32,393 nt of DNA from a virus. Every line of letters starts with the position of its first letter. Positions within the stretch are counted from its first letter, which is position 1. The notes under the pieces are model-generated. The model saw only the letters and a list, made by a program, of their open reading frames with translations. It was not told the DNA's origin and ran no database searches. Both the position numbers and the translations under genes were made by a program. The stretch spans positions 1-32,393 of the IMG/VR virus record IMGVR_UViG_3300030430_004373. The stretch is one strand, 5' to 3'. This document shows positions 8,154 through 18,151 of this stretch, in pieces.

Positions 8154-8680
8154 GTAATGGTTTGGTGCAAGGAGATGGTGATATTAATATTCCAACTTAT
8201 TCAACTTCTATGAATACGGAACCTTTGTTTGGATATGATGTATCACCTGTTTATACAAATCCTTATACAAATGTTTTTGTAGACCCGACTACAGAAGGAG
8301 ACTTTGGTGCACAAGAAACTCTTGCAAGATTATATGATGCAGAATTTCAAGATTACTTACAAAGATTTTTGCCCGTAGAACAACAACTTATGTTTGACAT
8401 GCAAGAAGGCTTTGCCGAGCAGCAACAAGCAGAAATAAATCGAGCTCAAAGAACAGCCGCAAGAACATTTGCAAATATTAGAGGACAAGAACAAAGAAGA
8501 AGAGCAGGTTTTGGAATGAATGTTGGCGGCAATACAAATGCAGCTCTTGACCGTGCAGAAACAGGGGCAATTGTTGCGGCTAGAAATTTTGCTAGAATGA
8601 GAGCAGAAGAGAGAAGATTACAACTTTTATCAGGCGGTCTTGGTAGTATCGCACAACAAAGAACTTCAACAACGATATAA
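8150..8680 (+). CDS. Internal virion protein, helical, probable paralogue of the preceding one
   Basis: A 176-aa protein starting in the ATGA overlap. Residues about 60-85 (LARLYDAEFQDYLQRFLPVE) echo the Y..KYFVPLE segment of the upstream protein; residues 95-165 are Arg, Ala and Gln rich helices with a glycine interruption (GFGMNVGGNTNAALDRAETG). No enzymatic motif or membrane segment is seen. Context between a GNAT gene and the ejection proteins supports a virion role; the exact position is unknown. Confidence 0.6.
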   Translation: MSNGLVQGDGDINIPTYSTSMNTEPLFGYDVSPVYTNPYTNVFVDPTTEGDFGAQETLARLYDAEFQDYLQRFLPVEQQLMFDMQEGFAEQQQAEINRAQRTAARTFANIRGQEQRRRAGFGMNVGGNTNAALDRAETGAIVAARNFARMRAEERRLQLLSGGLGSIAQQRTSTTI

Positions 8681-8682
8681 AT

Positions 8683-8970
8683 ATGGCTAAAGGGTTAATA
8701 GGAATAGGAAGAGTTCAAAAAGAACAAGCAATGAGAGCTCTTACCGAATCTGCTAAGTTAGAAGCAGAGCAACAAATAGCAAACGAAGCTTTAGAACAAC
8801 AACGACAAATGGCTGAAGCACAAACAAAAGGTACACTTGCAGGAACAGGTGCCGCTATAGGTTATATGGCTGGTGCAAGTGCAGGAACAATTGGTGGTGC
8901 TGCAGGTGGTCCTGTTGGAGCCGTTATTGGTTTAGTAGGCGGTTACTTACTTGGGGAGCTTTTTAGTTAG
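8683..8970 (+). CDS. Glycine-zipper small virion/membrane protein
   Basis: A 95-aa protein. Residues 10-48 form a Gln/Glu/Ala-rich helix likely to coil; residues 50-92 are a glycine-zipper hydrophobic region (GTGAAIGYMAGASAGTIGGA then GPVGAVIGLVGGYLLGELF), able to insert in membranes. Such proteins in ejection clusters may help form the DNA channel across the cell envelope; this is inferred. The next gene starts immediately after its stop. Confidence 0.6.
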   Translation: MAKGLIGIGRVQKEQAMRALTESAKLEAEQQIANEALEQQRQMAEAQTKGTLAGTGAAIGYMAGASAGTIGGAAGGPVGAVIGLVGGYLLGELFS

Positions 8971-10578
8971 ATGTCTGGTCATTTTTTTATTCAAGGATTT
9001 GATAGTGCAATGCGTTCTATGCTTTATGCTGGAAGGTATTCAAGAAATTTAGCCGAAGATGAATTAGATAAAGAGAAGCTAGAGATAGCAAGGCTTCCTT
9101 TTGAAGATTTGCAAGAATCAGTAGAAAGTGGAGATGCTACATCATTAGAGACAGAAACTTTTGCCTCTATAAAAGAAAAAAAATACGCTGCTGACATAAA
9201 TCAATTAACGTATGAAACTTCTTTGAGAACATCAGAGCTTCAAGGTTCACAACTTAACAGAGCTTTTCTTTCTGATGCTTTTGGTTATTTAACAGACGTA
9301 GCTACAAGAATAGAAAGTGAAGAGTTAAAAAGAGGCACAGGAACTTATGATGCTGCATTAGATATTGCTGTTGATTATTTTGACAAAATTAGTGATGATG
9401 GTTACGACTTGTACGAAACCATAAGTCCAAAATATGTAAAAGCTATAAAATCAGCAAAAGATTCTTTAGCTCTTTTACAAGCTGGAAATCCAGAAGGTCT
9501 TACAGCTTTACAACAAAATGTAGAGTCTCTCAATGTTATTTTTAAACCAAAAACAACAAAGTATTTTGGTAAAGAATTTGTAAGTGAAGACGGAAATTTT
9601 AGTGGCACCATTTTAGATGTCGATATAAATTTAGCCGATACACAAATAACAGAAAATGCAGAGTCTGTAATAGTTAGAGGTAAGTTTACAGTCAGAGACC
9701 AAAACATTTATAAAGCATCAATAGATGCAGGAGAAAGTAAAGAACAGGCAGAAGCCAAATCAACAAGAGTGTTTGATAGTTTTATGCCAGACATAACTAC
9801 AGACATCATTAAACAAAGTAACGCTAACAAAGGTGATGCTGTGCAAGTTTCTGTTAAAGATATGGTAGATTTTGCAGGTAGCAATATCCAGCTTGTGACA
9901 GCTCTTTTACAAGAAGGCAATCCAGAACTATTTAAATTTGTTGCAGAGGCGAAAGAGAATTCTTATCGTAAAACAAATGTGCTTGATGCTGCAGATATAG
10001 CTGACATAAATGTAAAAGCTGCAGAATTATTTGCTGATAGTTATGATGCAAACAGAGATGCTTTCATTGCAAAAGGGGGTCTAAACCTTTTAAATAAAAT
10101 TAAACGAAATCCAAATAGCAAAAGTACAGCTTTTGAGTTAAGAAAAATCTTAGAAGCATTAGGTCCAAAAAGAAATGAATTTACAAAATTTATTGAAGAC
10201 CATCCTGATAAAAATTTCCGTGAAGAAGGCTTAAAAATATGGACAGGTGGTCAGGAAGAATCTTCAATTTTTAATGCTTACATAAATACTTTTCCAAGCA
10301 AAGCTGACATAAGAGCAGACTTAATGGCGGGGCAAGATGTAACTCCAAACCCTTTTCCTGCTGTTCCACAAACAGAAACTCTTACTTTTAGAAAAGGTAC
10401 AGAAACATTTGAAATATCTACAGCTAATGTAAATACTGCACTTACTAACCTTGAAAGTAAATATGGAAAAGATTTTCTTGATGCAGAAATTGCAACAATT
10501 AAAAATGTAGCAAAAGCAAAAAATATTGAGTTGCAAGAAAAAGAAATTTTATTTTTATTACAAAAAACATTGAGGTAG
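8971..10578 (+). CDS. Internal virion (ejection) protein, 535 aa
   Basis: The N-terminus MSGHFFIQGFDSAMRSMLYA is a short amphipathic stretch, after which the protein is almost wholly soluble and helical, acidic and Lys-rich, with no catalytic motif seen. Length and position just before a giant internal protein match T7 gp15-like ejection proteins of short-tailed phages, although no specific sequence signature is claimed. Translation is likely coupled with neighbours: it begins one base after the upstream stop, and the giant gene starts five bases after its last codon. Confidence 0.6.
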   Translation: MSGHFFIQGFDSAMRSMLYAGRYSRNLAEDELDKEKLEIARLPFEDLQESVESGDATSLETETFASIKEKKYAADINQLTYETSLRTSELQGSQLNRAFLSDAFGYLTDVATRIESEELKRGTGTYDAALDIAVDYFDKISDDGYDLYETISPKYVKAIKSAKDSLALLQAGNPEGLTALQQNVESLNVIFKPKTTKYFGKEFVSEDGNFSGTILDVDINLADTQITENAESVIVRGKFTVRDQNIYKASIDAGESKEQAEAKSTRVFDSFMPDITTDIIKQSNANKGDAVQVSVKDMVDFAGSNIQLVTALLQEGNPELFKFVAEAKENSYRKTNVLDAADIADINVKAAELFADSYDANRDAFIAKGGLNLLNKIKRNPNSKSTAFELRKILEALGPKRNEFTKFIEDHPDKNFREEGLKIWTGGQEESSIFNAYINTFPSKADIRADLMAGQDVTPNPFPAVPQTETLTFRKGTETFEISTANVNTALTNLESKYGKDFLDAEIATIKNVAKAKNIELQEKEILFLLQKTLR

Positions 10579-10582
10579 CTAA

Positions 10583-13500
10583 ATGGCTACACGAAAAGAA
10601 CTTAATGAAATTTTAGTTGAATTAGAACCAACTGAAAACATTCTTGAAGAAGAAGAAGAAGAAGAGAAAGAACAAGATTCTGTTTTTGTTAATATTGCAG
10701 AAACTCCTACGTCTGAAGAATTAGATAAAGAACAAGAAAAGAATTTATCTGCAGATACTTTAGATTCAATAGCAAAAGAAGTAGAAGTAAAAAAAAGTTT
10801 TAGAGGTCCATCCTTTTTTGAGTCACAAGGTCCTGCTTTTTCAACAACTTCTTTTGAAGGGATGCCTGACCCAGAAAAACTCAAATCAGACCTTTCAAGT
10901 CTTTATGATTCTTTTACAGGATTTTTTACAGATGTCATACCAGCAGGTTTAAAATCTACTTTTCCTACAGTAGCTAATGCAATAGATATTTATAGACAAA
11001 GAAGAATGACAGAAAATCTTGGAGTTGCAATAGGTGAAGTTGAACCGCCAAGAGAATTTTTTTCTCCAAATCCTTTTATTTTTTCTGATTTAGAAATAGA
11101 TGTTAAAAAAGATGAATACAGAAGATTTCAAGAAGAAACTTGGAACAATACTCCTATAGAAAAGAAAGCAGAAATTGCAGAAAACTTTTTACAGGGTTAT
11201 GAAAAGCTAGAAGCAAGAATACAGGAAAGAGAAAAATATATTAAAGACATTTATGAATCTCATGGTTTAGGGAAAAAAGGTTCCGCTGCTGCTTCAGGGG
11301 TTACGTCTTTTGCACTTATGGCTCCTGCACTAATAGCAACCGCAGCAACTAGAAATCCAAGTTTTGTATATGGGATGTTACCTGCCTTTGGCTTTTTAGA
11401 AGGCTCTGCAACTTACAGAGAATCTATGCAAAGTGGTTTGACACATAGAGAAGCCGTTGATGCTGCTAATTTGTCTGCCGCTTTTGAAATTGGTACCGAA
11501 ATGCTTCCTTTGCCTTATGTGACAAAAGGTCTTACCGCATTTAGAGAAATGAACAAAGATAAATTAAAAAATGTAGTTTTGAACGGTTTTGCAAGTTTAG
11601 GAACAGAATTAGGCGGAGAACAATTAAATACTTTTTTACAAGAAACAAACAAAGCTGTTAGAGGTGTAAAAAATGAACTAAATATAGCTTGGAACCTAAA
11701 AGATGACCCAACCTATCAAGGACCTAGTTGGGTTGATGTATTAAGAGATAATGCCGAAATGACAGCTATAGCGACACTTGTTGGTGCTGGTGGTCTCGTT
11801 ACAACTCAAGGTGCTGTTGCATATTCTCCAGAAATAAAATCATTTTTAAATTCATTGGACCCAAATTTAGCTAGAAGGATTTCAAGAGAACTCGATACCA
11901 TGTCAAGGGAAGTAGAATCTAACTTTCATGCAATGGATGACACATTTTTAGATTTGGCTAAATTTGTAAATAGACAAGGAATATTAGGTAAAAACTTTGG
12001 AAAATTTACACCTAATGAACCAATTGATTTACAAAACCCGAATATAGAACAGCTTCTAAATCCTTCAAGAGAAAGTTTTGAGTTTGGTCCTCCTGATTTT
12101 CTTGTTGATTCTGAACTTGTTAAAAACTTATTAAAAAACGACCAGAATATAACTGAGCTGTCAGAGGAAGAAAAACTTCTTGCTTCAATTTATACAGAAG
12201 CTTTATCAGAGGACATGGGTTTAGATATAGAAGATTTTTTACTTACTAATAAAAATGTTTTAAATATTATGGGTGTTTCTCCAGCTGAAATACTAGACTC
12301 AGAATCTTTCAATCAACAAGTAAAAGACTTTGCAGATAACATTCAAGAAAGAATTACCACAGCAAAAGACAATGTGAAAGAAAATTTACAAAAAGATTTA
12401 GAGACATTAAATAAGTTTATAAATTTTGTTTCATCTGCAGAGACGACAACACCTCAAGCAGTAAGTGCATCCAGAGATATTACAAGAGATGAGTTTCCCG
12501 ACACAGAAGAATATAAAGCACCAATAAAAACTTTGCAAAGTTTTGAATTCAGCGAAGCAGACTCACCTGTCATAGAAGCTTCTCAAGAAGAGTTAAATAC
12601 TATCAAAGAAAACTTTGTTAATGACCTTTTAACTAAGCAAAGCGAAAAAGGTGCAGGATTTATAACAATTAGCGAGTTGCAAGAAACGGAAACGACACAA
12701 GAGGAGGGATTAAGCTTTGAAGTGTTTATGCAAAATTTAAAAGAAACAAATTTGTACAACATACCTGAAGAGGACATAAAAAATATTATTGAAATATCTC
12801 GAGGCAATTTAGAGTTACCAGAGCCAGAATATGCAAAAGATAAAAATATTCAGCCTTCATTAACCTTTCAGGAGCTTAAAGTTGTTGGTAGATATAGAAG
12901 CCCAACGGAAGCAGAAGATTTAAGATTGGCAGAAATTTTGAATATAGCTTTCTCTCTTGGTGTTCCTGAAAAAGCTTTTACAGGTGTTAATGGAATAAAA
13001 ATTCTTAAAAACAAAATTGATGAGTCTCTTAGAGGCGAGTATTACCATAGCAGTGCAAACATTACACTTGATGAAGAATATTTTAATACAGAACAAAATA
13101 AAAATTTTTTAAATTACAATGCAACGGGTACTTTGCTGCATGAGTTAGCACATCACATTGACTTTTCTTACAATCAACGCCCTGATGGCTCTGGAATATC
13201 TCTGGCATTTAACTCCCCACTTTTTGCTTTTCCTGACTTTAAAAAAGAAAACGTAAGATTTGCAGCTAGTGGTCAAAAATTAGAAGAGTTTTCTTTTAAA
13301 ACGGGTGGTGAAGTTTTTAACGAAATATATAATATTTATCGAAACGCAAATTTACAGATACAGTTAGATACTTTGGCATTTGGCAGAAGTATGTCCGAAG
13401 GAGAAGCTAGATTTGAAGCTGGTTTAAAAAATAAAAAAACAGGGGGCTTGTTATCTTATCCAATGCACAGCCTTTTTGTTCATGCTGAAAACGCTTTTAG

Positions 13501-16500
13501 AGTGGCTGCAGTAAGGAAACAAATAAAAGAAGGTGATATTACAATGACACCTGAATTGGAGACTGCACTAAATGAAGTAGAAGGCTACTACAATAATTTT
13601 GGCTTGGCATCTTTGCGAGTTCCGAAAACAACAGAAGAACAAAATAACTTTCCTGAGTTTTTGGCTGCAGAAATGTTTGCACAAGTATTTGCATTAAAAT
13701 ATACTAATTCTGAGTTCTTTAAGGCAAATGCACCAAGAACCACAAAATTAATAGAAGATATAGAAAATGCAATCAGTCTCAACACCTTTAACGAAGTTAG
13801 TAGCGGATTACGAACTGCTTTTGGGTACGATAGTTCCCAGCCAGATTTTGAAATCTACAGACTCAACAAGTCTTTCCTCAACACTAACAGAAGCTTTAGA
13901 GAACAACAAGAAAGTGAACGATTGGGAGAAGATGATAGAACAGATGCAACAGACACAAGAGACGGGCAAGTTACAACAACTAGAGAGGAAGAACGACTTA
14001 GACCGACTACAGGCGAACAAGGCAGCACTCAAAGTTCAAGAGCTGTCGGGTCTGAAACTCTAACTCCTAGAGATGAATCTTCGGGTCATGCCGCAGATTT
14101 TGTCCCCCCACAATACGGACCCCCAGCACACGATTTAAATCAGGAAGCTACAGAAGAATTTACTACAAAAGGCTATTCTGTTTATTCTTTTGATGCAGGG
14201 GAAAACTATGAAAAGTTAAAATATTTTCTTGACGGCAGGTATCAAGAAGAAAGACAGTTAATAAACAAGCTGTTAGAAATAAAAGGTAATCCTGATGCTA
14301 TTTTGACCGTTTATCGAGCAGCTCCTACTGCAGAATTAAGATACGGTGATTTGGTTACATTGACTAAAGAAGATGCAGAGTTTGAAGTAGAAGAATCCAA
14401 AATTACACAAGAACAAATAAATAAAGCAAACAGAGAAAGATTAAGAGAAGAAGATATAGAAAAAAAAGGTGCAGTAGATTTAATCGCTGAAAGAAATAGA
14501 AATATTATGGATAGCCTTTTCCAACCTCAAGATGTAACTCCATCTAAATTACATACTTATGAAATTAGAGCTGGAGATATAAGATTTGATGGCAATGGCG
14601 GACTTACAAGATGGGGCTTTTTCCCTTCAAATGTAGTTGATATAAAAGGTGACAAACCAGCTAAATTAATTAGTTCTAAAAGAAAAGATGCAAAGGAACC
14701 AACTAAAACTCAAGATGAAATAAATAAAGAAAATGCTTTGCTCGATGCAATAGAAGCTGGACAAGTTAGGAAACCCCCAGAAGGACCTCCTCCTCCGCCA
14801 AAAGGACCAGACCCTAATGATGAATTCACGATACCCCAACTAGGTTTTTATAAAGACCTTGTAGAAGCTATTAACATTAAAGTTGCAAATAGATTTGGCA
14901 GACAATGGACTCTTGAAGAAAGCATGATTGAGCAGTTTGGTGAAGCAGGTGTTGTTGAAAGATTAAATCAATTAGGATTAGACCCTGATGCAAAAGATTG
15001 GAGGGTCACGACACAGACAGACATCTATCAAGGTAGAGTTAAAGATTTACTTAGAGACTTACAAGAAGTTTTTTATGAGCCTATGCTTAAATTTTTAACT
15101 TTGAATGCGATAAATGAGACTAAGTATAATCACTTTGTTTACAGTCTTCATGCTCCAGAAAGAAACGCTTATTTGCCTACAAAGTTTACTGAAGATATAG
15201 CAGAAACAGAAGCAGAATTACAAAGATTAGAAGCTGACCCTGATGCTGCAAAGCAAGATATAACAAATATAAAAAGAAAGCTTACTACTTTAAAAAATAA
15301 AATGAAAAAAGCTGAGAGTGGTTCTGGTATGACCACAGAACAAGCAGTTAAAAACTTAGAAGGTTATGGCATCGAATACAGCAATGGAGTTGCAAAACCA
15401 AAAAATAAAAAAGGTGAAAAATATTTACAGGCTTATGAAGACTTTCATAAACCAATGATTGAATATATGCGTAAAGTCTATAACGACTCAGGCTTAATTA
15501 CACAAGAAAGAATTTCAGATTGGAATGAAAGGTACAATTATTATGTTCCTCTCAAAGGCTTTGCAGAAGACACTTTGATAGACCCGAAAACGGGAAGAGA
15601 AATAAAAAGACTCAGCACAAATAATAATTTAATTAAATCCCAAATGACTGTTTCTGGTCCAACGGTAAGAAAAGCTAAAGGTAGAGAATCTTTAGCTGAC
15701 TCACCTTTACAACAATCTGTCGTAGACACTATCTCAGCATTAGTGCAAAGCCAAAAGAATGTAATAGTTAAATCTTTAGCCGATTTATCAAGGGCTTTTC
15801 CTAATGACCAATTTTGGCTTGTTGTTGAAGAGGCTGGTCAGTTAGAGTCTGTTGATGCTTCATGGGATGACTCCAAAGGCAAAAGTAGAGTTGGCTTTAA
15901 AGAAGACGGAGTACAAAAATATGTAGAAATCTATGACAAAAGATTAGCACAAGGCTTTGATGATTTTGATAACACAATAACAAATCCTTTTATGAAGGGA
16001 ATGAGATTTGCTACTAGATATTTATCAATGGTGAATACATCTTTAGACCCAGCCTTTATGATTAATAACTTCATAAGAGATGTGCAAACTGCTTATTTTA
16101 ATTTATTAGCAGAAGAAGAAATAACTAACGGAAGAGCAAAAGGTTTAGATATATCTAAAAAATATTTCACATCTAAAAATATTTTAACTAACTCAGCCCT
16201 ATTAATTAAATTTGAAAAAAATAAAACTCTTGCAAATAAATCTATGAGAGAAGAGATGGCTGAAATGCAAAGAGAGGGTGTAGAAATAAACACTGACACA
16301 ATAAAAGAACTTGGACAAAAGTATGGTCTTTCAGAAAATTTAATTTTAAAAAATGCAAAAATGCTTTTGTTTAAAAAATACGGTGGAGAGACAGGATATA
16401 TTGACCAAAAAAATGTTGAGCAAATGACAAAGGAATTTGAAACTCTAAGGGATATTTACTCTGGCTCAATCAAAGCAAAACCTAAAAAAGTTTTATATGA

Positions 16501-18070
16501 CTCTTTGGCAATCATAGAAAGATTTAATTCAGGTGTTGAGAATGCAGCTAGATTTACTGCTTTTGAGGGATATATAGAAATGATTGGCGGGATTGATGTG
16601 GCTACTCCAAAAGATTTTGAAAAAGCAGCTGTCTTGGCAAAAAACCTTACAATAAACTTTAACAGAATGGGAACTATGGGTCCTACAGCAAACGCACTTT
16701 ACATGTTTTTCAATGCTTCAATACAGGGTTCTGTTAATGTATTTAGAGGTCTAATAGGAAAAGAAAAATCATCAAGAAAAGTAAAAGCAACAGCAGCTTT
16801 AGGTTTGTTAGGTTCGTTATCTACTATGTGGAACATTCTTTATGGAGCAGAAGACGAAGATGATGGTGTTAATTGGTATAAAAAAATACCTGATTGGGAA
16901 AAACAAACTAAATTTATTTTTATGTTTCCAGATATAGATGTTTCTGAGGGTAAGGTACAGATTGATAAATGGGGAACAGGCTCTAAATATTATTTAATTT
17001 CTGATAAAGGAGAAAGAAAGTTACCAATAGGTTTGGGTATTCCAAAGCCTTATGGCTATGCACTGTTCCATGACTTAGGCAGAATTACAACAGAATATGC
17101 TTTAGGCAAAGTTGTAGATAATTATGATGTTTCTTTTCAAGAAGCATCAAGAGACTTAGCCGAGTCTTTACTACATAATTATGCACCTTTAACTTTCTCT
17201 GATAGAGACTCATTTGGGGAAACTGCAACAGTTACTTTTACTCCTTCAGTAGCAAAACCTGTAGTAAATTGGATGCAAAATAAAGACCATTTTGGTTCCC
17301 CTATTAAAACAAGCGAAGATGTAAGAACACTGATTGGCGATACTATGCCAAGGAGTTATAACCAATCACAAAAAGCTTTTGAATTTACTAAAGGTATGAC
17401 TCGTTTTATAAATGATTTAACAGGAGGCAATCAATTTTATTCTGGTGCAGTTGATATAGACCCAAGAACATTACAATATTTTATTGAAGAAGTTACAGGT
17501 GGAACAGGAAGAACTGCTTTTAGATTTTATGAAGCTGGAAAACAATTAACAACAGATTTTACACAGCCAAGTACAGATATTCTTGGAGTGAGAAGGGTGT
17601 TGGCTGGACCCAGAGATTATGTAGATTCTGAAATCTATGAAAGAAATGTGCAAGAGGTACTAAAATTTCAAGGTGCAATGAGAGAATTTGCAGACACTGA
17701 CATAGATGAAGAAAAAATGTCGGAAACTGAAGAAGAATTTAGAAAAAGAATTGGTTCTGGTTTAGAAGATTTGACACTTACAGGTCCAGAAGAAGAAAGA
17801 AAAAAAATGAGAGAGTCTGGGTATGTCTCAATTTACGATGAAACAACTAAATTTATAAAAGAAAAAAATAAAGAATTAAGGCAGTTAAATTTAGATTATC
17901 AGGCAGCTGAAGATTATGATGAAAAAATGGAATTAGAAGCTGAGAAAAAACAAATACAGCTAGATATTTTAGTGAAGAAAAAGAATTTTAATCAAGAATT
18001 TAATGAAATTAAAAAAATGATGGAAAAAGAATTAAAAACAAAAAAATCCGAAGAGGATGAAGAAGATTAG
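10583..18070 (+). CDS. Giant polyvalent-type internal virion protein with HExxH peptidase and ART-like domains
   Basis: A 2495-aa protein, the largest gene here. Residues 1-60 are Glu/Asp rich. About 233-300 hold hydrophobic, Ala-rich helices (SFALMAPALIATAATRNPSF, then GSATYRESMQSG), typical of large ejected phage proteins. A zinc-peptidase motif HELAHH lies at 853-858 (His853, Glu854, His857). About 1240-1345 (YRAAP at 1244, GDLVTLTKEDA, then AGDIRFDGNG and WGFFP) resemble ADP-ribosyltransferase domains of polyvalent proteins. A Pro-rich linker follows near 1400. From about 1815 (SLDPAFMINNFIRD) to 2050 (NFNRMGTMGP ... FFNASIQGS) it resembles a C-terminal 'large polyvalent protein-associated' domain. 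Residues 2400-2495 are charged coiled coil. It probably enters the host with the DNA and modifies host targets; domain assignments are by eye. Confidence 0.75.
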   Translation: MATRKELNEILVELEPTENILEEEEEEEKEQDSVFVNIAETPTSEELDKEQEKNLSADTLDSIAKEVEVKKSFRGPSFFESQGPAFSTTSFEGMPDPEKLKSDLSSLYDSFTGFFTDVIPAGLKSTFPTVANAIDIYRQRRMTENLGVAIGEVEPPREFFSPNPFIFSDLEIDVKKDEYRRFQEETWNNTPIEKKAEIAENFLQGYEKLEARIQEREKYIKDIYESHGLGKKGSAAASGVTSFALMAPALIATAATRNPSFVYGMLPAFGFLEGSATYRESMQSGLTHREAVDAANLSAAFEIGTEMLPLPYVTKGLTAFREMNKDKLKNVVLNGFASLGTELGGEQLNTFLQETNKAVRGVKNELNIAWNLKDDPTYQGPSWVDVLRDNAEMTAIATLVGAGGLVTTQGAVAYSPEIKSFLNSLDPNLARRISRELDTMSREVESNFHAMDDTFLDLAKFVNRQGILGKNFGKFTPNEPIDLQNPNIEQLLNPSRESFEFGPPDFLVDSELVKNLLKNDQNITELSEEEKLLASIYTEALSEDMGLDIEDFLLTNKNVLNIMGVSPAEILDSESFNQQVKDFADNIQERITTAKDNVKENLQKDLETLNKFINFVSSAETTTPQAVSASRDITRDEFPDTEEYKAPIKTLQSFEFSEADSPVIEASQEELNTIKENFVNDLLTKQSEKGAGFITISELQETETTQEEGLSFEVFMQNLKETNLYNIPEEDIKNIIEISRGNLELPEPEYAKDKNIQPSLTFQELKVVGRYRSPTEAEDLRLAEILNIAFSLGVPEKAFTGVNGIKILKNKIDESLRGEYYHSSANITLDEEYFNTEQNKNFLNYNATGTLLHELAHHIDFSYNQRPDGSGISLAFNSPLFAFPDFKKENVRFAASGQKLEEFSFKTGGEVFNEIYNIYRNANLQIQLDTLAFGRSMSEGEARFEAGLKNKKTGGLLSYPMHSLFVHAENAFRVAAVRKQIKEGDITMTPELETALNEVEGYYNNFGLASLRVPKTTEEQNNFPEFLAAEMFAQVFALKYTNSEFFKANAPRTTKLIEDIENAISLNTFNEVSSGLRTAFGYDSSQPDFEIYRLNKSFLNTNRSFREQQESERLGEDDRTDATDTRDGQVTTTREEERLRPTTGEQGSTQSSRAVGSETLTPRDESSGHAADFVPPQYGPPAHDLNQEATEEFTTKGYSVYSFDAGENYEKLKYFLDGRYQEERQLINKLLEIKGNPDAILTVYRAAPTAELRYGDLVTLTKEDAEFEVEESKITQEQINKANRERLREEDIEKKGAVDLIAERNRNIMDSLFQPQDVTPSKLHTYEIRAGDIRFDGNGGLTRWGFFPSNVVDIKGDKPAKLISSKRKDAKEPTKTQDEINKENALLDAIEAGQVRKPPEGPPPPPKGPDPNDEFTIPQLGFYKDLVEAINIKVANRFGRQWTLEESMIEQFGEAGVVERLNQLGLDPDAKDWRVTTQTDIYQGRVKDLLRDLQEVFYEPMLKFLTLNAINETKYNHFVYSLHAPERNAYLPTKFTEDIAETEAELQRLEADPDAAKQDITNIKRKLTTLKNKMKKAESGSGMTTEQAVKNLEGYGIEYSNGVAKPKNKKGEKYLQAYEDFHKPMIEYMRKVYNDSGLITQERISDWNERYNYYVPLKGFAEDTLIDPKTGREIKRLSTNNNLIKSQMTVSGPTVRKAKGRESLADSPLQQSVVDTISALVQSQKNVIVKSLADLSRAFPNDQFWLVVEEAGQLESVDASWDDSKGKSRVGFKEDGVQKYVEIYDKRLAQGFDDFDNTITNPFMKGMRFATRYLSMVNTSLDPAFMINNFIRDVQTAYFNLLAEEEITNGRAKGLDISKKYFTSKNILTNSALLIKFEKNKTLANKSMREEMAEMQREGVEINTDTIKELGQKYGLSENLILKNAKMLLFKKYGGETGYIDQKNVEQMTKEFETLRDIYSGSIKAKPKKVLYDSLAIIERFNSGVENAARFTAFEGYIEMIGGIDVATPKDFEKAAVLAKNLTINFNRMGTMGPTANALYMFFNASIQGSVNVFRGLIGKEKSSRKVKATAALGLLGSLSTMWNILYGAEDEDDGVNWYKKIPDWEKQTKFIFMFPDIDVSEGKVQIDKWGTGSKYYLISDKGERKLPIGLGIPKPYGYALFHDLGRITTEYALGKVVDNYDVSFQEASRDLAESLLHNYAPLTFSDRDSFGETATVTFTPSVAKPVVNWMQNKDHFGSPIKTSEDVRTLIGDTMPRSYNQSQKAFEFTKGMTRFINDLTGGNQFYSGAVDIDPRTLQYFIEEVTGGTGRTAFRFYEAGKQLTTDFTQPSTDILGVRRVLAGPRDYVDSEIYERNVQEVLKFQGAMREFADTDIDEEKMSETEEEFRKRIGSGLEDLTLTGPEEERKKMRESGYVSIYDETTKFIKEKNKELRQLNLDYQAAEDYDEKMELEAEKKQIQLDILVKKKNFNQEFNEIKKMMEKELKTKKSEEDEED

Positions 18071-18073
18071 AAA

Positions 18074-18137
18074 GCAGGACAAGCTATTAACATAACCTAT
18101 TTAGGGGAGAAAAATATGAAAAAATCTCTTGCCCTGC
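18074..18137. other. Inverted repeat and mini-ORF between late genes and integrase
   Basis: GCAGGACAAG (18074-18083) and CTTGCCCTGC (18128-18137) form a 10-bp inverted repeat with one mismatch and a 44-bp centre; as minus-strand RNA the mismatch becomes a G-U pair. The centre holds AGGGGAGAAAAATATG, a good ribosome-binding site leading to a 10-codon ORF (18116-18148, MKKSLALPKV). The site lies next to the 3' end of the integrase gene, a usual position for a phage attachment site or an intergenic terminator, but no U-tract or tRNA-like core is seen. Assignment as attP is speculation. Confidence 0.3.
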
Positions 18138-18151
18138 CGAAGGTCTAGTCA

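Noticed and set aside
9402-9920. Long antisense ORFs within the internal virion genes
   Set aside because: They mirror the real frame, lack ribosome-binding sites and have implausible Ser/Cys/Phe-rich composition.
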